A stretch of 59,086 nt of DNA. It comes from JBBQER01 sp052148155 (lineage in GTDB: Bacteria > Actinomycetota > Acidimicrobiia > IMCC26256 > PALSA-610). The stretch spans positions 1 to 59,086 of the forward strand of contig JBKQIY010000030.1 of NCBI GenBank assembly GCA_052148155.1, given 5' to 3'. This document shows, in pieces, positions 51,474-59,086 of the stretch (the first letter of the stretch is position 1; the number at the start of each line of letters is the position of its first letter). The position numbers and the translations under genes are program-made. Below the pieces are notes generated by a model. The model ran no database searches and was not told the origin of the DNA. It was given only the letters and a program-made list of their open reading frames with translations.

Positions 51474-52895
51474 CTACTGCGACAGGAAGTGGTCGCTGTT
51501 GCGAGCGGCGATCGCCATGATCGTGCCCTGCGGGTTCACACCCGGAGCGTCGGGGAGCAGCGATGCGTCGTTGACATGCAGGTTCGTGAAATCCCACACC
51601 CGGCCGAAACTGTCGGCGCCGGTACGGTCCCGGTTCTCGCCGATGCGAACCGTCGAGGTCAGGTGCACAGTCATGAGGTTCGCCCGGTTACGCGACGTGG
51701 CGTCCCACCATTGCACGAGATCCTCGGGGCCGCGGGCAACGACACCACCAGTCACCGACGGGTACATCTCGCAGGCGCCTGCGGCGAGCAGCACCTCGCC
51801 GAGGTGCAACAGCGCCCGCGCCAGGCGGCTCATGTCGCCATCGGTCAGGTTGTAGGTCACGAGCGGCGCCCGCAGCCGAGGCAGTGCGCGCACGCGGCCG
51901 TGGCCCTCGCTGCGGATGGCGGCGTAGTACACCGCGACGCGTTCCCAGTCGGCGAGCGCCGCGGCGTATTCCGAACCGGCGTCAGCAAGCGCGAGCGCGA
52001 CGTGACCGCGGCGGCTGGCCGATCCGCCGATAGTGAGTCCCGGCGCGAACTCGGTGACGCGATGCATGGGCACCTCGCCGTGGTCGATGGGATGATCGAA
52101 GCGCGCCGCGATCTTCACGGTCGGATGCATTTTGAGCCCGTTGCCGATGTTGCGGCGGATGCCGCTGCGCTGCAACAACGCAGGCGTCTGCGTCGCGCCC
52201 GCGCACACGAAGACATGGTCGGCGCGGATGACGAGTTCTTCGTCTGATCCGTCGGGACGTTGGCGTTCGCAGAGCGCGCCGACGATGTGATCGCCGCTGC
52301 GCAACAGCTTCGACACCCGGCAGTCCGCAATCACGACTGCGCCGGCCTCCATCGCCCGGGGAAGCAACGTCCGGGCCATCGTCTGTTTGACGGCGCGGCC
52401 GCTCGGCTCGTACCGGAACACCCGAGAGAACTCCACGGCCTGCCAGCCGAGCTTGGCGGCTCCGCGTTCCAGCACCGCCGATGACATTGGCGGCGCGCCC
52501 GGTAGGCGCGACACGGCCAGCTCGTCTTCGATGCGCTCCGAATAGCGGTCGAGCGCATCGGCACCGAATTCGTCGATGCGGTAGTCGCGTTGCCATTCGT
52601 CTGCCAGCTCGCCGGGCAGCCGGTGATAGAGGCCACTATTGATCTCAGTGCTCCCACCGACGCAGCGGCCTTCCGCGTAGGCAATGGCCGGACGACCGAG
52701 CGCGGCGCACGAACCGCCGTGGCGGTACTTGGCGACCATCTCCGCTAACGAGAACGGCTCTGTCGCGTCCGGATCGACCCAGGGGCCTTCCTCGACGATG
52801 GTCACCGAACGTCCCGCGCGGGCAAGGGTCGCGGCGGTCACCGCGCCTCCCGCGCCCGATCCGATCACGAGCACGTCGGTGTCGTGCATCGCCAT
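51474..52895 (-). CDS. GMC-family flavin oxidoreductase
   Basis: 473 residues, somewhat shorter than typical GMC oxidases. The FAD-binding motif VLVIGSGAGGAVTAATLARAG (residues 8-28, read as two parts) is followed by IVEEG, GRPAIAYAEGRCVGGSTEIN (the second GMC signature), DHVFVCAGATQTPALLQRSG, and a C-terminal VNDASLLPDAPGVNPQGTIM with the FAD-contacting Asn. It oxidises an alcohol or sugar using FAD. It is co-transcribed (TGATG overlap) with a small upstream protein and sits between polyprenyl-sugar synthesis genes, so a glycan or lipid-linked sugar substrate is possible. A cholesterol-oxidase-like role is an alternative given the catabolic genes earlier in the window. Confidence 0.83.
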   Translation of the reverse strand: MAMHDTDVLVIGSGAGGAVTAATLARAGRSVTIVEEGPWVDPDATEPFSLAEMVAKYRHGGSCAALGRPAIAYAEGRCVGGSTEINSGLYHRLPGELADEWQRDYRIDEFGADALDRYSERIEDELAVSRLPGAPPMSSAVLERGAAKLGWQAVEFSRVFRYEPSGRAVKQTMARTLLPRAMEAGAVVIADCRVSKLLRSGDHIVGALCERQRPDGSDEELVIRADHVFVCAGATQTPALLQRSGIRRNIGNGLKMHPTVKIAARFDHPIDHGEVPMHRVTEFAPGLTIGGSASRRGHVALALADAGSEYAAALADWERVAVYYAAIRSEGHGRVRALPRLRAPLVTYNLTDGDMSRLARALLHLGEVLLAAGACEMYPSVTGGVVARGPEDLVQWWDATSRNRANLMTVHLTSTVRIGENRDRTGADSFGRVWDFTNLHVNDASLLPDAPGVNPQGTIMAIAARNSDHFLSQ

Positions 52896-53218
52896 CAGCG
52901 GACGCTCGGCGCGAGCTCGTTCTCAGCGAACAGGACGAGCGAGTGGAGTAGCCGTACGTACTGACGTACGAAGTCGATGTGGCTGGTTTTCCAGCGTTCG
53001 ACTCGGGCGCGCAAGCCGGTGTCGGCCGGGCGTCCGAATGCATGGGCGAGGCGGGCGCGTGCGCCGAACAGGACAGACTCGCCGAGCACTCCGGCGCGCA
53101 AATGTTCGGGCATGGAACGGAGCGTCTTGTCTACGTACGACTCGACAGCCGCACGCTCAGCGTCGTCGAGGGTCGGGCTCATGAGCGCCGCGACGACTTC
53201 ACGCTCGAACCAAAGCAC
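52895..53218 (-). CDS. Small conserved hypothetical protein coupled to the GMC oxidoreductase
   Basis: 107 residues, helical: FEREVVAALMSPTLDDAERA, VDKTLRSMPEHLRAGVLGES, and a charged middle (RARLAHAFGRPADTGLRARV) before VRQYVRLLHSLVLFAENELA. It has no Cys, no signal peptide and no membrane segment. Its stop overlaps the GMC start (TGATG), which suggests an obligate small subunit, much as gluconate-2-dehydrogenase-type GMC enzymes have a small subunit 3, although I do not see that family's sequence marks. GTG 53218 starts 11 bases after the polyprenyl-mannose synthase-like stop; ATG 53182 is a shorter alternative. The function beyond the pairing is unknown. Confidence 0.65.
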   Translation of the reverse strand: MLWFEREVVAALMSPTLDDAERAAVESYVDKTLRSMPEHLRAGVLGESVLFGARARLAHAFGRPADTGLRARVERWKTSHIDFVRQYVRLLHSLVLFAENELAPSVR

Positions 53219-53229
53219 GGCCCGGGAGT

Positions 53230-53991
53230 TTAACCACGGGCCCTGGAGCGGTCGTGTCCGCGGTGCGGGCCCCGCTTCGGGAGGACACGATCCCGCAGTC
53301 CCCACAGCGTGACGAGCGTCAACGCCTCCAACACGATGCTGCCCGACATCTTCGAAGTGCCACGCACGCGATCGGTGAACGTGATCGGAACTTCCTCGAT
53401 CCGCCCGCCCGCGAGAAACGCGCGGTAGGTCATTTCGATCTGGAACGCATATCCAGTCGAGTGCGTCGACTCGATATCCATCGCACGCAAGATCGACGCG
53501 CGGTACGCCCGGTAGCCCGCGGTCGCGTCCCGGACGCGTAGTCCGAGCACGAGTGCCGCATAGCGGTTGCCCCACACAGAAAGCTGCAAGCGACGCGCCG
53601 GCCAGTTGGGGACTGCACCACCTGGCACGTACCGAGAACCGATCGCGAGATCGGCGCCGCGTTCGACGGCCGCGAGCAGCGCCGGGATCGCGGCCGGATC
53701 ATGCGAGAGGTCCGCGTCGATCTGGATCAGTACGTCGTAGCCGCGGGCGATGCCGATCGCGTGGCCGGCGCGGTACGCGCTGCCGAGGCCCATCTTGCGG
53801 GGCCGGCGCAACACCTCGATCCCGCCTTTTTCGGCACCGAGGGCTTCGGCCTTCTCGGCGGTACCGTCGGCGCTGCCGTCGTCGACGATCAAGATATGCG
53901 CGTCGGGGACAGCCGCCCGGACCCGTTGCACCAACGAGTCGAGATTCTCGATTTCGTTGAGGGTGGGGACGGTGATCCAGACCTTGGTCAT
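53230..53991 (-). CDS. Polyprenol-phosphate mannose synthase-like GT2 (DPM1/Ppm1 type), copy 2
   Basis: 253 residues, clearly related to the enzyme at 38247-38975: VPTLNEIENLDSLV, IVDDGSADGTAEKAEALG, the metal-binding QIDADLSHDPAAIPALLA, GSRYVPGGAVPNWP, NRYAALVLGLRVRDATAGYR and VPITFTDRVRGTSKMSGS. It has no membrane domain; the last 15 residues are a basic tail (GPHRGHDRSRARG). ATG 53991 overlaps the methyltransferase stop (ATGA), so the longer reading to 54168 is rejected. Two DPM1-like genes in one glycan region suggest two different donors, or two different polyprenols. GDP-mannose as the donor is from family knowledge. Confidence 0.87.
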   Translation of the reverse strand: MTKVWITVPTLNEIENLDSLVQRVRAAVPDAHILIVDDGSADGTAEKAEALGAEKGGIEVLRRPRKMGLGSAYRAGHAIGIARGYDVLIQIDADLSHDPAAIPALLAAVERGADLAIGSRYVPGGAVPNWPARRLQLSVWGNRYAALVLGLRVRDATAGYRAYRASILRAMDIESTHSTGYAFQIEMTYRAFLAGGRIEEVPITFTDRVRGTSKMSGSIVLEALTLVTLWGLRDRVLPKRGPHRGHDRSRARG

Positions 53992-54788
53992 AGCTGATCC
54001 GAGACGGTTCGGGGGACGCGGGGACGACGCGCGACGGCGAAGAGTACCGGTGTATCGGCCTGAACGGACTCGCGGATAAACAGGTGGGACGAGTCGATCC
54101 CTGACCCGATCCCGCTGGTGTCTCCCAGGAACCGGTACGTCAGCGGCAGCACATGCTCGTACGCCCACACGTACGCGCGGCGCGGAAGGCGGTGCCGCAG
54201 GTCGAGTGGGTCGAGTTTCAAGAGGCGCTCGCCGCTCGCACGGCGCATCGCGAAGTCGGCCTTGAGTACTTCGTCACCTTCGAGGCCGTAACAGCTGACG
54301 TCCTTGAAGAACAACGCGAGCAGCGACACGAGATGCTCAGGTTCGAAAAGGTATACGTGGAACGGATTCTCGAAGTCGGCAGGAGCGTTCGGTGTCATCA
54401 CGAACACCGTGCCGTCGGCGCGCAATACCCGAGCTAGTTCGATGACGTGCCGCGCTGGGTTGACGAAATGCTCGATGATGTGCGACGAGACTGCGAAGTC
54501 GACACTGGCGTCACGTAGGCCCAACACGGCACCGTCGCTGACGACGTATTCGAGTCCGGGCGTCGACGCACGCGCCGCTAGTCGTACCGTGTCGCTGCTG
54601 TAGTCGGCGCCGACCACGACCCGGTCGGCGGCGGCGAGCCGCGAGGTTTCCGTGCCGACCCCACAGCCGACATCCAGGACGACGCCGGACCCGAGACGCG
54701 CGATGACCTCCCGGTAGCCGGCGTCGTGCAGTGCGAGCAGCGAATCCGGGGTCGCGCCCCGCATCGGCCGCTCGCCGGTGAGTTTCAC
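53988..54788 (-). CDS. Class I SAM-dependent methyltransferase
   Basis: 266 residues. SAM motif I reads VVLDVGCGVGTETSRLAAAD near residues 36-55, motif II GADYSSDTVRLAARAS, motif III VDFAVSSHIIEHFVNPARHV and motif IV FVMTPNAPADFENPFH, a UbiE/ubiquinone-type Rossmann fold. The C-terminal half is a cap of about 100 residues with VWAYEHVLPLTYRFLG. GTG 54788 is chosen because GGAGG (54794-54798) lies five bases upstream; TTG 54824 would include that site in the coding frame. It heads the reverse operon with the GT2, small-protein, GMC and GT-C genes, and may methylate a sugar or polyprenol in the same glycan route. The substrate is unknown. Confidence 0.82.
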   Translation of the reverse strand: MKLTGERPMRGATPDSLLALHDAGYREVIARLGSGVVLDVGCGVGTETSRLAAADRVVVGADYSSDTVRLAARASTPGLEYVVSDGAVLGLRDASVDFAVSSHIIEHFVNPARHVIELARVLRADGTVFVMTPNAPADFENPFHVYLFEPEHLVSLLALFFKDVSCYGLEGDEVLKADFAMRRASGERLLKLDPLDLRHRLPRRAYVWAYEHVLPLTYRFLGDTSGIGSGIDSSHLFIRESVQADTPVLFAVARRPRVPRTVSDQL

Positions 54789-54793
54789 CACGT

Positions 54794-54798
54794 CCTCC
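54794..54798 (-). promoter_or_regulatory. Ribosome binding site deciding the methyltransferase start
   Basis: GGAGG on the reverse strand, five bases before GTG 54788. The alternative TTG 54824 start has no comparable element. Confidence 0.6.
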
Positions 54799-55012
54799 AA
54801 CGCTTCGCGGCTGATCGCGATCAAGGAACCGTCTCAGGGAGGGTATCGCCGCCAGACGGTCGTCTTACGGACCGGACCGAACCGAACGCGCGGACGAGGT
54901 CGTTCTAGACTCCCGCGCCATCGGACCCGACCCGGACCCCCTCGATCTCGACCCGTCTCGCTTCGACGTCGATGTCGTCACCAAGCTCGGTGATCTGGCG
55001 GCCACTGCCGGG

Positions 55013-56125
55013 TTGCGGCGAATCGCGATTCTCGCCTGGCGGGATCTCGACGATCCCGAAGCGGGTGGCTCGGAGCTGCACGCATCGCACGTCGCGTCGC
55101 TTTGGGCCGAAGCCGGGATCGAAGTGACGATGCGCACGTCGTACGCGGCGGGCCATCCCCAGGTCACCTGGCGCGGCGGATACCGCGTGATCCGTAAGGC
55201 CGGACGATACCTCGTGTTTCCGAGAGCAGCGTTCAGCGAAATGATGGGCTGGCACGGCGCGAGTGACGGCCTGGTCGAAATCTGGAACGGCATGCCGTTT
55301 TGGTCGCCGCTGTGGGCGCGCCGGCCGACGGTCGTATGGCTGCACCACGTGCACGACTCGATGTGGGAGATGACACTCACCCCACGTCTGGCGCGCATCG
55401 GCCGGAATCTCGAGTTTCACGTGGCGCCGCTCGTGTACGGGCGCACCCCGATCGTGACGCTCTCGAACTCGTCCAAGGCTGAGCTGGTACGCAAGCTGCA
55501 TCTTCCGTCGCAGCGGATCGCGGTAGTGCCGCCGGGAGTCGATCCGTCGTTCTCCCCGGGAGGAACGCGCGCCGAGACACCGCTCGTCGTCGCGGTCGGA
55601 CGTTTAGTTCCGGTCAAGCGATTACCCGCCCTCATCGACGCGTTGGCCACCGTCCACCAGCGCCAGCCCGCGCTGCGAGCGGTCATCGTCGGCGAGGGAT
55701 ACGAACGTGAAGCGCTCGAAGCTCAAGTGCGCGAACTCGGCGCCGACAGTTGGATCTCGTTGCCGGGGCGGGTCGAACCGGCGGCGTTGATCGATCTGTA
55801 CCGCCAGGCGTGGGTGCTCGCAAGCGCGTCCGCGCACGAAGGTTGGGGTATGACGATCACCGAAGCGGCGGCGTGCGGTACACCGGCTGTCGCGACCCGG
55901 ATCGCCGGGCATGCCGACGCGGTGGTGCACGAACGCACCGGATTGCTGGTGGACGATCCGATCGAGATGGGCGCCGCGATCGAGCGTGTGATCGCCGACG
56001 ACGCGTTGCGTGCGTCGTTGTCGACCGGCGCACGTTCCTACGCGACGCGATTCACCTGGGGCGCGACCGCCCGCGGCACACTCGAGGTGTTGGCCAACGA
56101 AGCACTCCGGCGCCGCCGGTCGTGA
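55013..56125 (+). CDS. GT4-family glycosyltransferase
   Basis: 370 residues, GT-B fold. The N-terminal domain opens IAILAWRDLDDPEAGGSELH, with the GGSE donor/acceptor loop, then WLHHVHDSMWEMTLTPRLAR. The nucleotide-sugar domain has VVAVGRLVPVKRLPALIDAL and the EX7E motif in HEGWGMTITEAAACGTPAVA. It is a cytoplasmic, retaining enzyme that adds a sugar from an NDP-sugar to a lipid-linked acceptor. TTG 55013 is the first start in a frame that stays open for about 60 codons upstream without ATG, GTG or TTG, so the true start is uncertain. Its stop overlaps the AftD-like gene (GTGA), indicating one operon. Confidence 0.85.
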   Translation: MRRIAILAWRDLDDPEAGGSELHASHVASLWAEAGIEVTMRTSYAAGHPQVTWRGGYRVIRKAGRYLVFPRAAFSEMMGWHGASDGLVEIWNGMPFWSPLWARRPTVVWLHHVHDSMWEMTLTPRLARIGRNLEFHVAPLVYGRTPIVTLSNSSKAELVRKLHLPSQRIAVVPPGVDPSFSPGGTRAETPLVVAVGRLVPVKRLPALIDALATVHQRQPALRAVIVGEGYEREALEAQVRELGADSWISLPGRVEPAALIDLYRQAWVLASASAHEGWGMTITEAAACGTPAVATRIAGHADAVVHERTGLLVDDPIEMGAAIERVIADDALRASLSTGARSYATRFTWGATARGTLEVLANEALRRRRS

Positions 56126-59086
56126 GCGACGCGTCCGGGGGGACGGCCGAGGAGGCCGAGTCGACAGCCGGGTCGACGGCCGGCCCGGCGACGCCGGCGT
56201 GGCGTCGCAGCTCGTGGCGCGCCGTCGGGGGGTACGCGCTCCTCGCGTTCGCTGCCTACGTCCCCGTCCTGCGCAGCGACCCGGGCAAGGTCGCCGCCGA
56301 CACGAAGCAGTACCTCTATCTCGACCCGGGACGGCTGCTGTCGCGGGCGGTGTCGATGTGGGACCCGCACATCGGGATGGGGACCGTCACCCACCAGAAC
56401 ATCGGCTACGTGTTCCCGATGGGTCCGTACTACTGGGTTCTCGACAAGCTCGGCGTGCCGGCGTGGGTTTCGCAACGGCTGTGGTTGGGATCGATTCTGT
56501 TCTTCGCCGCGGTTGGTGTGCTGTACCTGTTGCGCACCTTCGGCCTGCGTGGGCCGGGCGTGGTTGTCGCCGCGATCGCGTACATGTTCACGCCGTACAC
56601 GCTCGACTACTCGGCGCGCATCTCGGTGCTGCTACTTCCGTTCGCCGCGCTGCCGTGGATGATCGGTCTCACCCGCAAGGCGCTGCGTGACGGCGGGTGG
56701 CGTCATCCCGCGATCTTTGCGTTGGTCGTGCAGGTCATCGGTGGAGTCAACGCCACCGCGCTGATCTTCGCCGGTGTCGGTCCGGTGCTCTGGATCGCCT
56801 ACGCATGGCTGATCGACCATCAGGTCGACTGGCGCCGAGCGCTCGGAGTGACGGTGCGCATCGGAGCTCTGACGCTCCTCACGTCATTGTGGTGGATCGC
56901 CGGGCTCGAGATGCAAGGGACGTACGGCCTCAACATCCTCAAATACACCGAGACCGTCAAGGCGGTCGCGACGGCGTCGTTCCCCAACGAAATCCTCCGT
57001 GGACTCGGCTACTGGTACTTCTACGGAAGCGATCGCCTCGGACCGTGGATCGAGTCGGCAAGCCAGTACACGCAACACCCCGCGGTATTGATCGCCGGAT
57101 ACGGCCTGGTGGTCGTCAGCCTGCTCGCCGCCGGAGTCGTCCGGTGGCGTCACCGGTTGTTCTTCGTTGGGCTTCTCGTCGTCGGGATGGTCATCGCGGT
57201 CGGTCCGTCGCCGTACGCGGATCCGACGCCGCTCGGTGCGCTCTTCAAAGCGTTCGCGAACAGCTCAAGCGCCGGCCTCGCGTTACGGAGCACCGCGCGT
57301 GCGGTGCCGTTGGTGGTCCTTGGCCTCACCGTGCTCCTCGGCTTGACCGTCAACGTCGTCGTCGGCTCGCTGCGCCGACAGGGGCGTCCGCTGCTAGGCG
57401 CGGCAGTGATCGGCGTCGTGATCGTTCTCATCGTCGTGAACATGCCGGCGATCTTCGACGGATCCTTCTACGGCAAGAACCTCGAGCGTCCGGAAAACGT
57501 CCCGGCCTACTGGACGCAGGCGACGAAGTACCTCGATGCCCAGGGCGACGCGACCCGGGTGCTCGAGGAACCCGGCGCCGATTTCGCGGCGTACACGTGG
57601 GGCGATACCGTCGATCCGATCACCCCCGGGCTGATGAATCGCCCGTACGTCGCCCGCGAATTGATTCCGTACGGCACCGCAGGTACCGCCGACCTCCTCA
57701 ACGCGTTGGACCGTCGATTCCAAGAGGGAGTGGCCGATCCGGCGGGAGTCGTCGCGGTGCTGCAGCGGATGGGGATCGGCGATGTCGTCTTGCGCAACGA
57801 CATCCAATATCAACGGTACAACCTCGTGTCGCCTCGCGAACTCAACCGCGTGTTCAAACAGATTCCCGGACTCGGCAAACCGATCGACTTCGGGCCGAAG
57901 ACACCATCGTCGCAGGTGCAGCCCGCACCGGGTGCCGTCGAGGAGGACGAAATCGATCTCGCGGCGCCGGCGAACGAGCCACTCCTCAACCCGGTTGTGG
58001 TGTATCCGGTCGAAAACGCGACACCGATCGTACGGGCAGAGTCGGCCCAGAACGCGCTGATGATCTCCGGCGACGGCGAAGGAATGATCGACGTCGCCAA
58101 CGTCGGTCTGCTGAACGGCGCGGGAGTGACCCAATACAGCGCGTCGTACACGACGCAGGCGGCGCTGCGCGCCGCGGTTGGGCCGACCACCGCGCTCGTC
58201 GTCACCGACGAGAACCGCGATCGGGCACGCATCTGGAGCTCGGTGCTCGACAATCTCGGCTATACCGAACAGGAAGGCGAGACGCCCCTCGTCGACGACC
58301 CGAACGACGCGCGCCTTCCGTTGTTTCCTGGTGAGCCAGCCGACGCGCTCACCTACACCCAACAGCGAGGCGTCAAATCGGTTCAGGCCAGCTCATACGG
58401 CAACACGATCACGTATACGCCAGAAGACCGCGCGGTGCGTGCGCTCGACGGCGACCTCTCCACCGCGTGGCGCGCGGCGTCTCTCGGAAACGCAGTCGGC
58501 CAATACATCCGCATCGAACTCGACTCCGCGATCACGTCCAACCATGTGAATCTCGTGCAACCTCTGAACGGACCGCGCAATCGTTGGATCACCAAAGTCC
58601 AACTGATCTTCGACAACAAGACCAAGATGTCGGTCGCGCTCGACGCGTCCTCTCGCACCGCCGCGGGACAGACCATCACGTTCGGACGTCGGCGCTTTTC
58701 GACGCTCGAAATCAAGATCACCGACGTCAACGACCCGCGCCGCTACCTGTTCGCCGGGGCCGACGCGGTCGGCTTCGCCGAGATCCGACTACGCGACGAG
58801 CACTCCGACCATGACATCGTTGCCGATGAGGTCATCCAGATGCCGCAAGACCTGCTCGACACGCTGGGCGCGTTGGCTGCCTCTCATCCACTCATCCTGG
58901 TGATGACACGCGATGCCGTACGTCCCACCCCGCCACGCTCCGATCCCGAGCTGTCGATCGCACGCACCTTCGACCTCCCCGGAACCCGCACGTTCGCGCT
59001 GACCGGCAGCGCGAGCGTGAACCCGGGAGCGAGCGACGCCGCGATCGACACTGCGCTCGGTCTCGCACCAACGGTCAGCGCGGACG
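56122..59086 (+). CDS. aftD: AftD-like alpha-(1->3)-arabinofuranosyltransferase homologue, 3' end outside window
   Basis: 988 residues are visible and the frame is open to the window edge. After a short Ser/Thr/Ala-rich leader, the GT-C domain begins with YALLAFAAYVPVLRSDPGK and the external loop VAADTKQYLYLDPGRLLSRA, with MWDPHIGMGTVTHQNIGYVF and PMGPYYWVLDKLGVPAWVSQ, hallmark blocks of the AftD/DUF3367 family (D-x-K carrying the catalytic Asp). About twelve helices lead to a long external part, including a discoidin-like carbohydrate-binding module near 753-815 (RALDGDLSTAWRAA). AftD branches arabinan with alpha-1,3 arabinofuranose from a decaprenyl donor. GTG 56122 overlaps the GT4 stop. 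Family is well supported; linkage by analogy. Confidence 0.85.
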   Translation, partial: MSDASGGTAEEAESTAGSTAGPATPAWRRSSWRAVGGYALLAFAAYVPVLRSDPGKVAADTKQYLYLDPGRLLSRAVSMWDPHIGMGTVTHQNIGYVFPMGPYYWVLDKLGVPAWVSQRLWLGSILFFAAVGVLYLLRTFGLRGPGVVVAAIAYMFTPYTLDYSARISVLLLPFAALPWMIGLTRKALRDGGWRHPAIFALVVQVIGGVNATALIFAGVGPVLWIAYAWLIDHQVDWRRALGVTVRIGALTLLTSLWWIAGLEMQGTYGLNILKYTETVKAVATASFPNEILRGLGYWYFYGSDRLGPWIESASQYTQHPAVLIAGYGLVVVSLLAAGVVRWRHRLFFVGLLVVGMVIAVGPSPYADPTPLGALFKAFANSSSAGLALRSTARAVPLVVLGLTVLLGLTVNVVVGSLRRQGRPLLGAAVIGVVIVLIVVNMPAIFDGSFYGKNLERPENVPAYWTQATKYLDAQGDATRVLEEPGADFAAYTWGDTVDPITPGLMNRPYVARELIPYGTAGTADLLNALDRRFQEGVADPAGVVAVLQRMGIGDVVLRNDIQYQRYNLVSPRELNRVFKQIPGLGKPIDFGPKTPSSQVQPAPGAVEEDEIDLAAPANEPLLNPVVVYPVENATPIVRAESAQNALMISGDGEGMIDVANVGLLNGAGVTQYSASYTTQAALRAAVGPTTALVVTDENRDRARIWSSVLDNLGYTEQEGETPLVDDPNDARLPLFPGEPADALTYTQQRGVKSVQASSYGNTITYTPEDRAVRALDGDLSTAWRAASLGNAVGQYIRIELDSAITSNHVNLVQPLNGPRNRWITKVQLIFDNKTKMSVALDASSRTAAGQTITFGRRRFSTLEIKITDVNDPRRYLFAGADAVGFAEIRLRDEHSDHDIVADEVIQMPQDLLDTLGALAASHPLILVMTRDAVRPTPPRSDPELSIARTFDLPGTRTFALTGSASVNPGASDAAIDTALGLAPTVSAD

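Noticed and set aside
1..59086. tRNA, rRNA, CRISPR array, insertion sequence, phage or integrase features
   Set aside because: I scanned the gaps between genes for tRNA-like cloverleaf ends, regularly spaced repeats, transposase motifs and terminal inverted repeats and found none. Most gaps are under 220 bases; the longest, about 390 bases, holds the VOC pseudogene.

Overview
The window is about 59 kb of GC-rich DNA packed with intact genes, many starting at GTG or TTG and joined by ATGA/GTGA/TGATG overlaps. An F420-type luciferase-like oxidoreductase, a 180-kDa-class NAD glutamate dehydrogenase, a histidinol phosphatase of the inositol-monophosphatase family, a large set of acyl-CoA dehydrogenases and CoA transferases, and AftB/AftD-type arabinosyltransferase homologues point to an actinobacterium. 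An Acidimicrobiia-like lineage is my best guess, but it is inference only. I see no rRNA, tRNA, CRISPR array, insertion sequence or phage gene.

Left part (1-5.9 kb): the N-terminal 1165 residues of an NAD-specific glutamate dehydrogenase (minus strand, cut by the window edge), divergent from a histidinol-phosphatase, an FGGY sugar kinase and a small 3Fe-4S ferredoxin.

Catabolic part (5.9-23 kb): genes for CoA-thioester degradation. They are a fused double acyl-CoA dehydrogenase (FadE34-like), a MaoC hydratase, two DUF35/OB-fold proteins, a carboxymuconolactone-decarboxylase-fold protein, an Ltp2-like lipid-transfer thiolase, a divergent pair of acyl-CoA dehydrogenases sharing a conspicuous inverted repeat, an acyl-CoA ligase and two class III CoA transferases. 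After these come an amidohydrolase, a zinc alcohol dehydrogenase, a VOC protein and an F420-type oxidoreductase. The set resembles actinobacterial steroid side-chain/ring degradation, but the true substrate is not visible. Two decayed genes lie here: a VOC/glyoxalase-like remnant read in three frames and a SnoaL-like remnant.

Envelope part (23-59 kb): at least ten GT-C-type polytopic membrane proteins, including AftB/ZomB-like and AftD-like arabinofuranosyltransferases, with two dolichol-phosphate-mannose-synthase-like GT2 enzymes, a GT4 enzyme, two sugar-nucleotide epimerases, three acyltransferase-3 proteins (two with a fused SGNH domain), a membrane-embedded spermidine-synthase-like protein, a UDP-galactopyranose-mutase-like flavoprotein, a GMC oxidoreductase with a small partner, and a SAM methyltransferase. 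Together they suggest synthesis and decoration of a polyprenyl-linked, arabinose- and/or mannose-containing, acylated surface glycan. Several convergent neighbours overlap at their 3' ends, and two tandem GT-C genes form a clear duplicated pair of unknown function.
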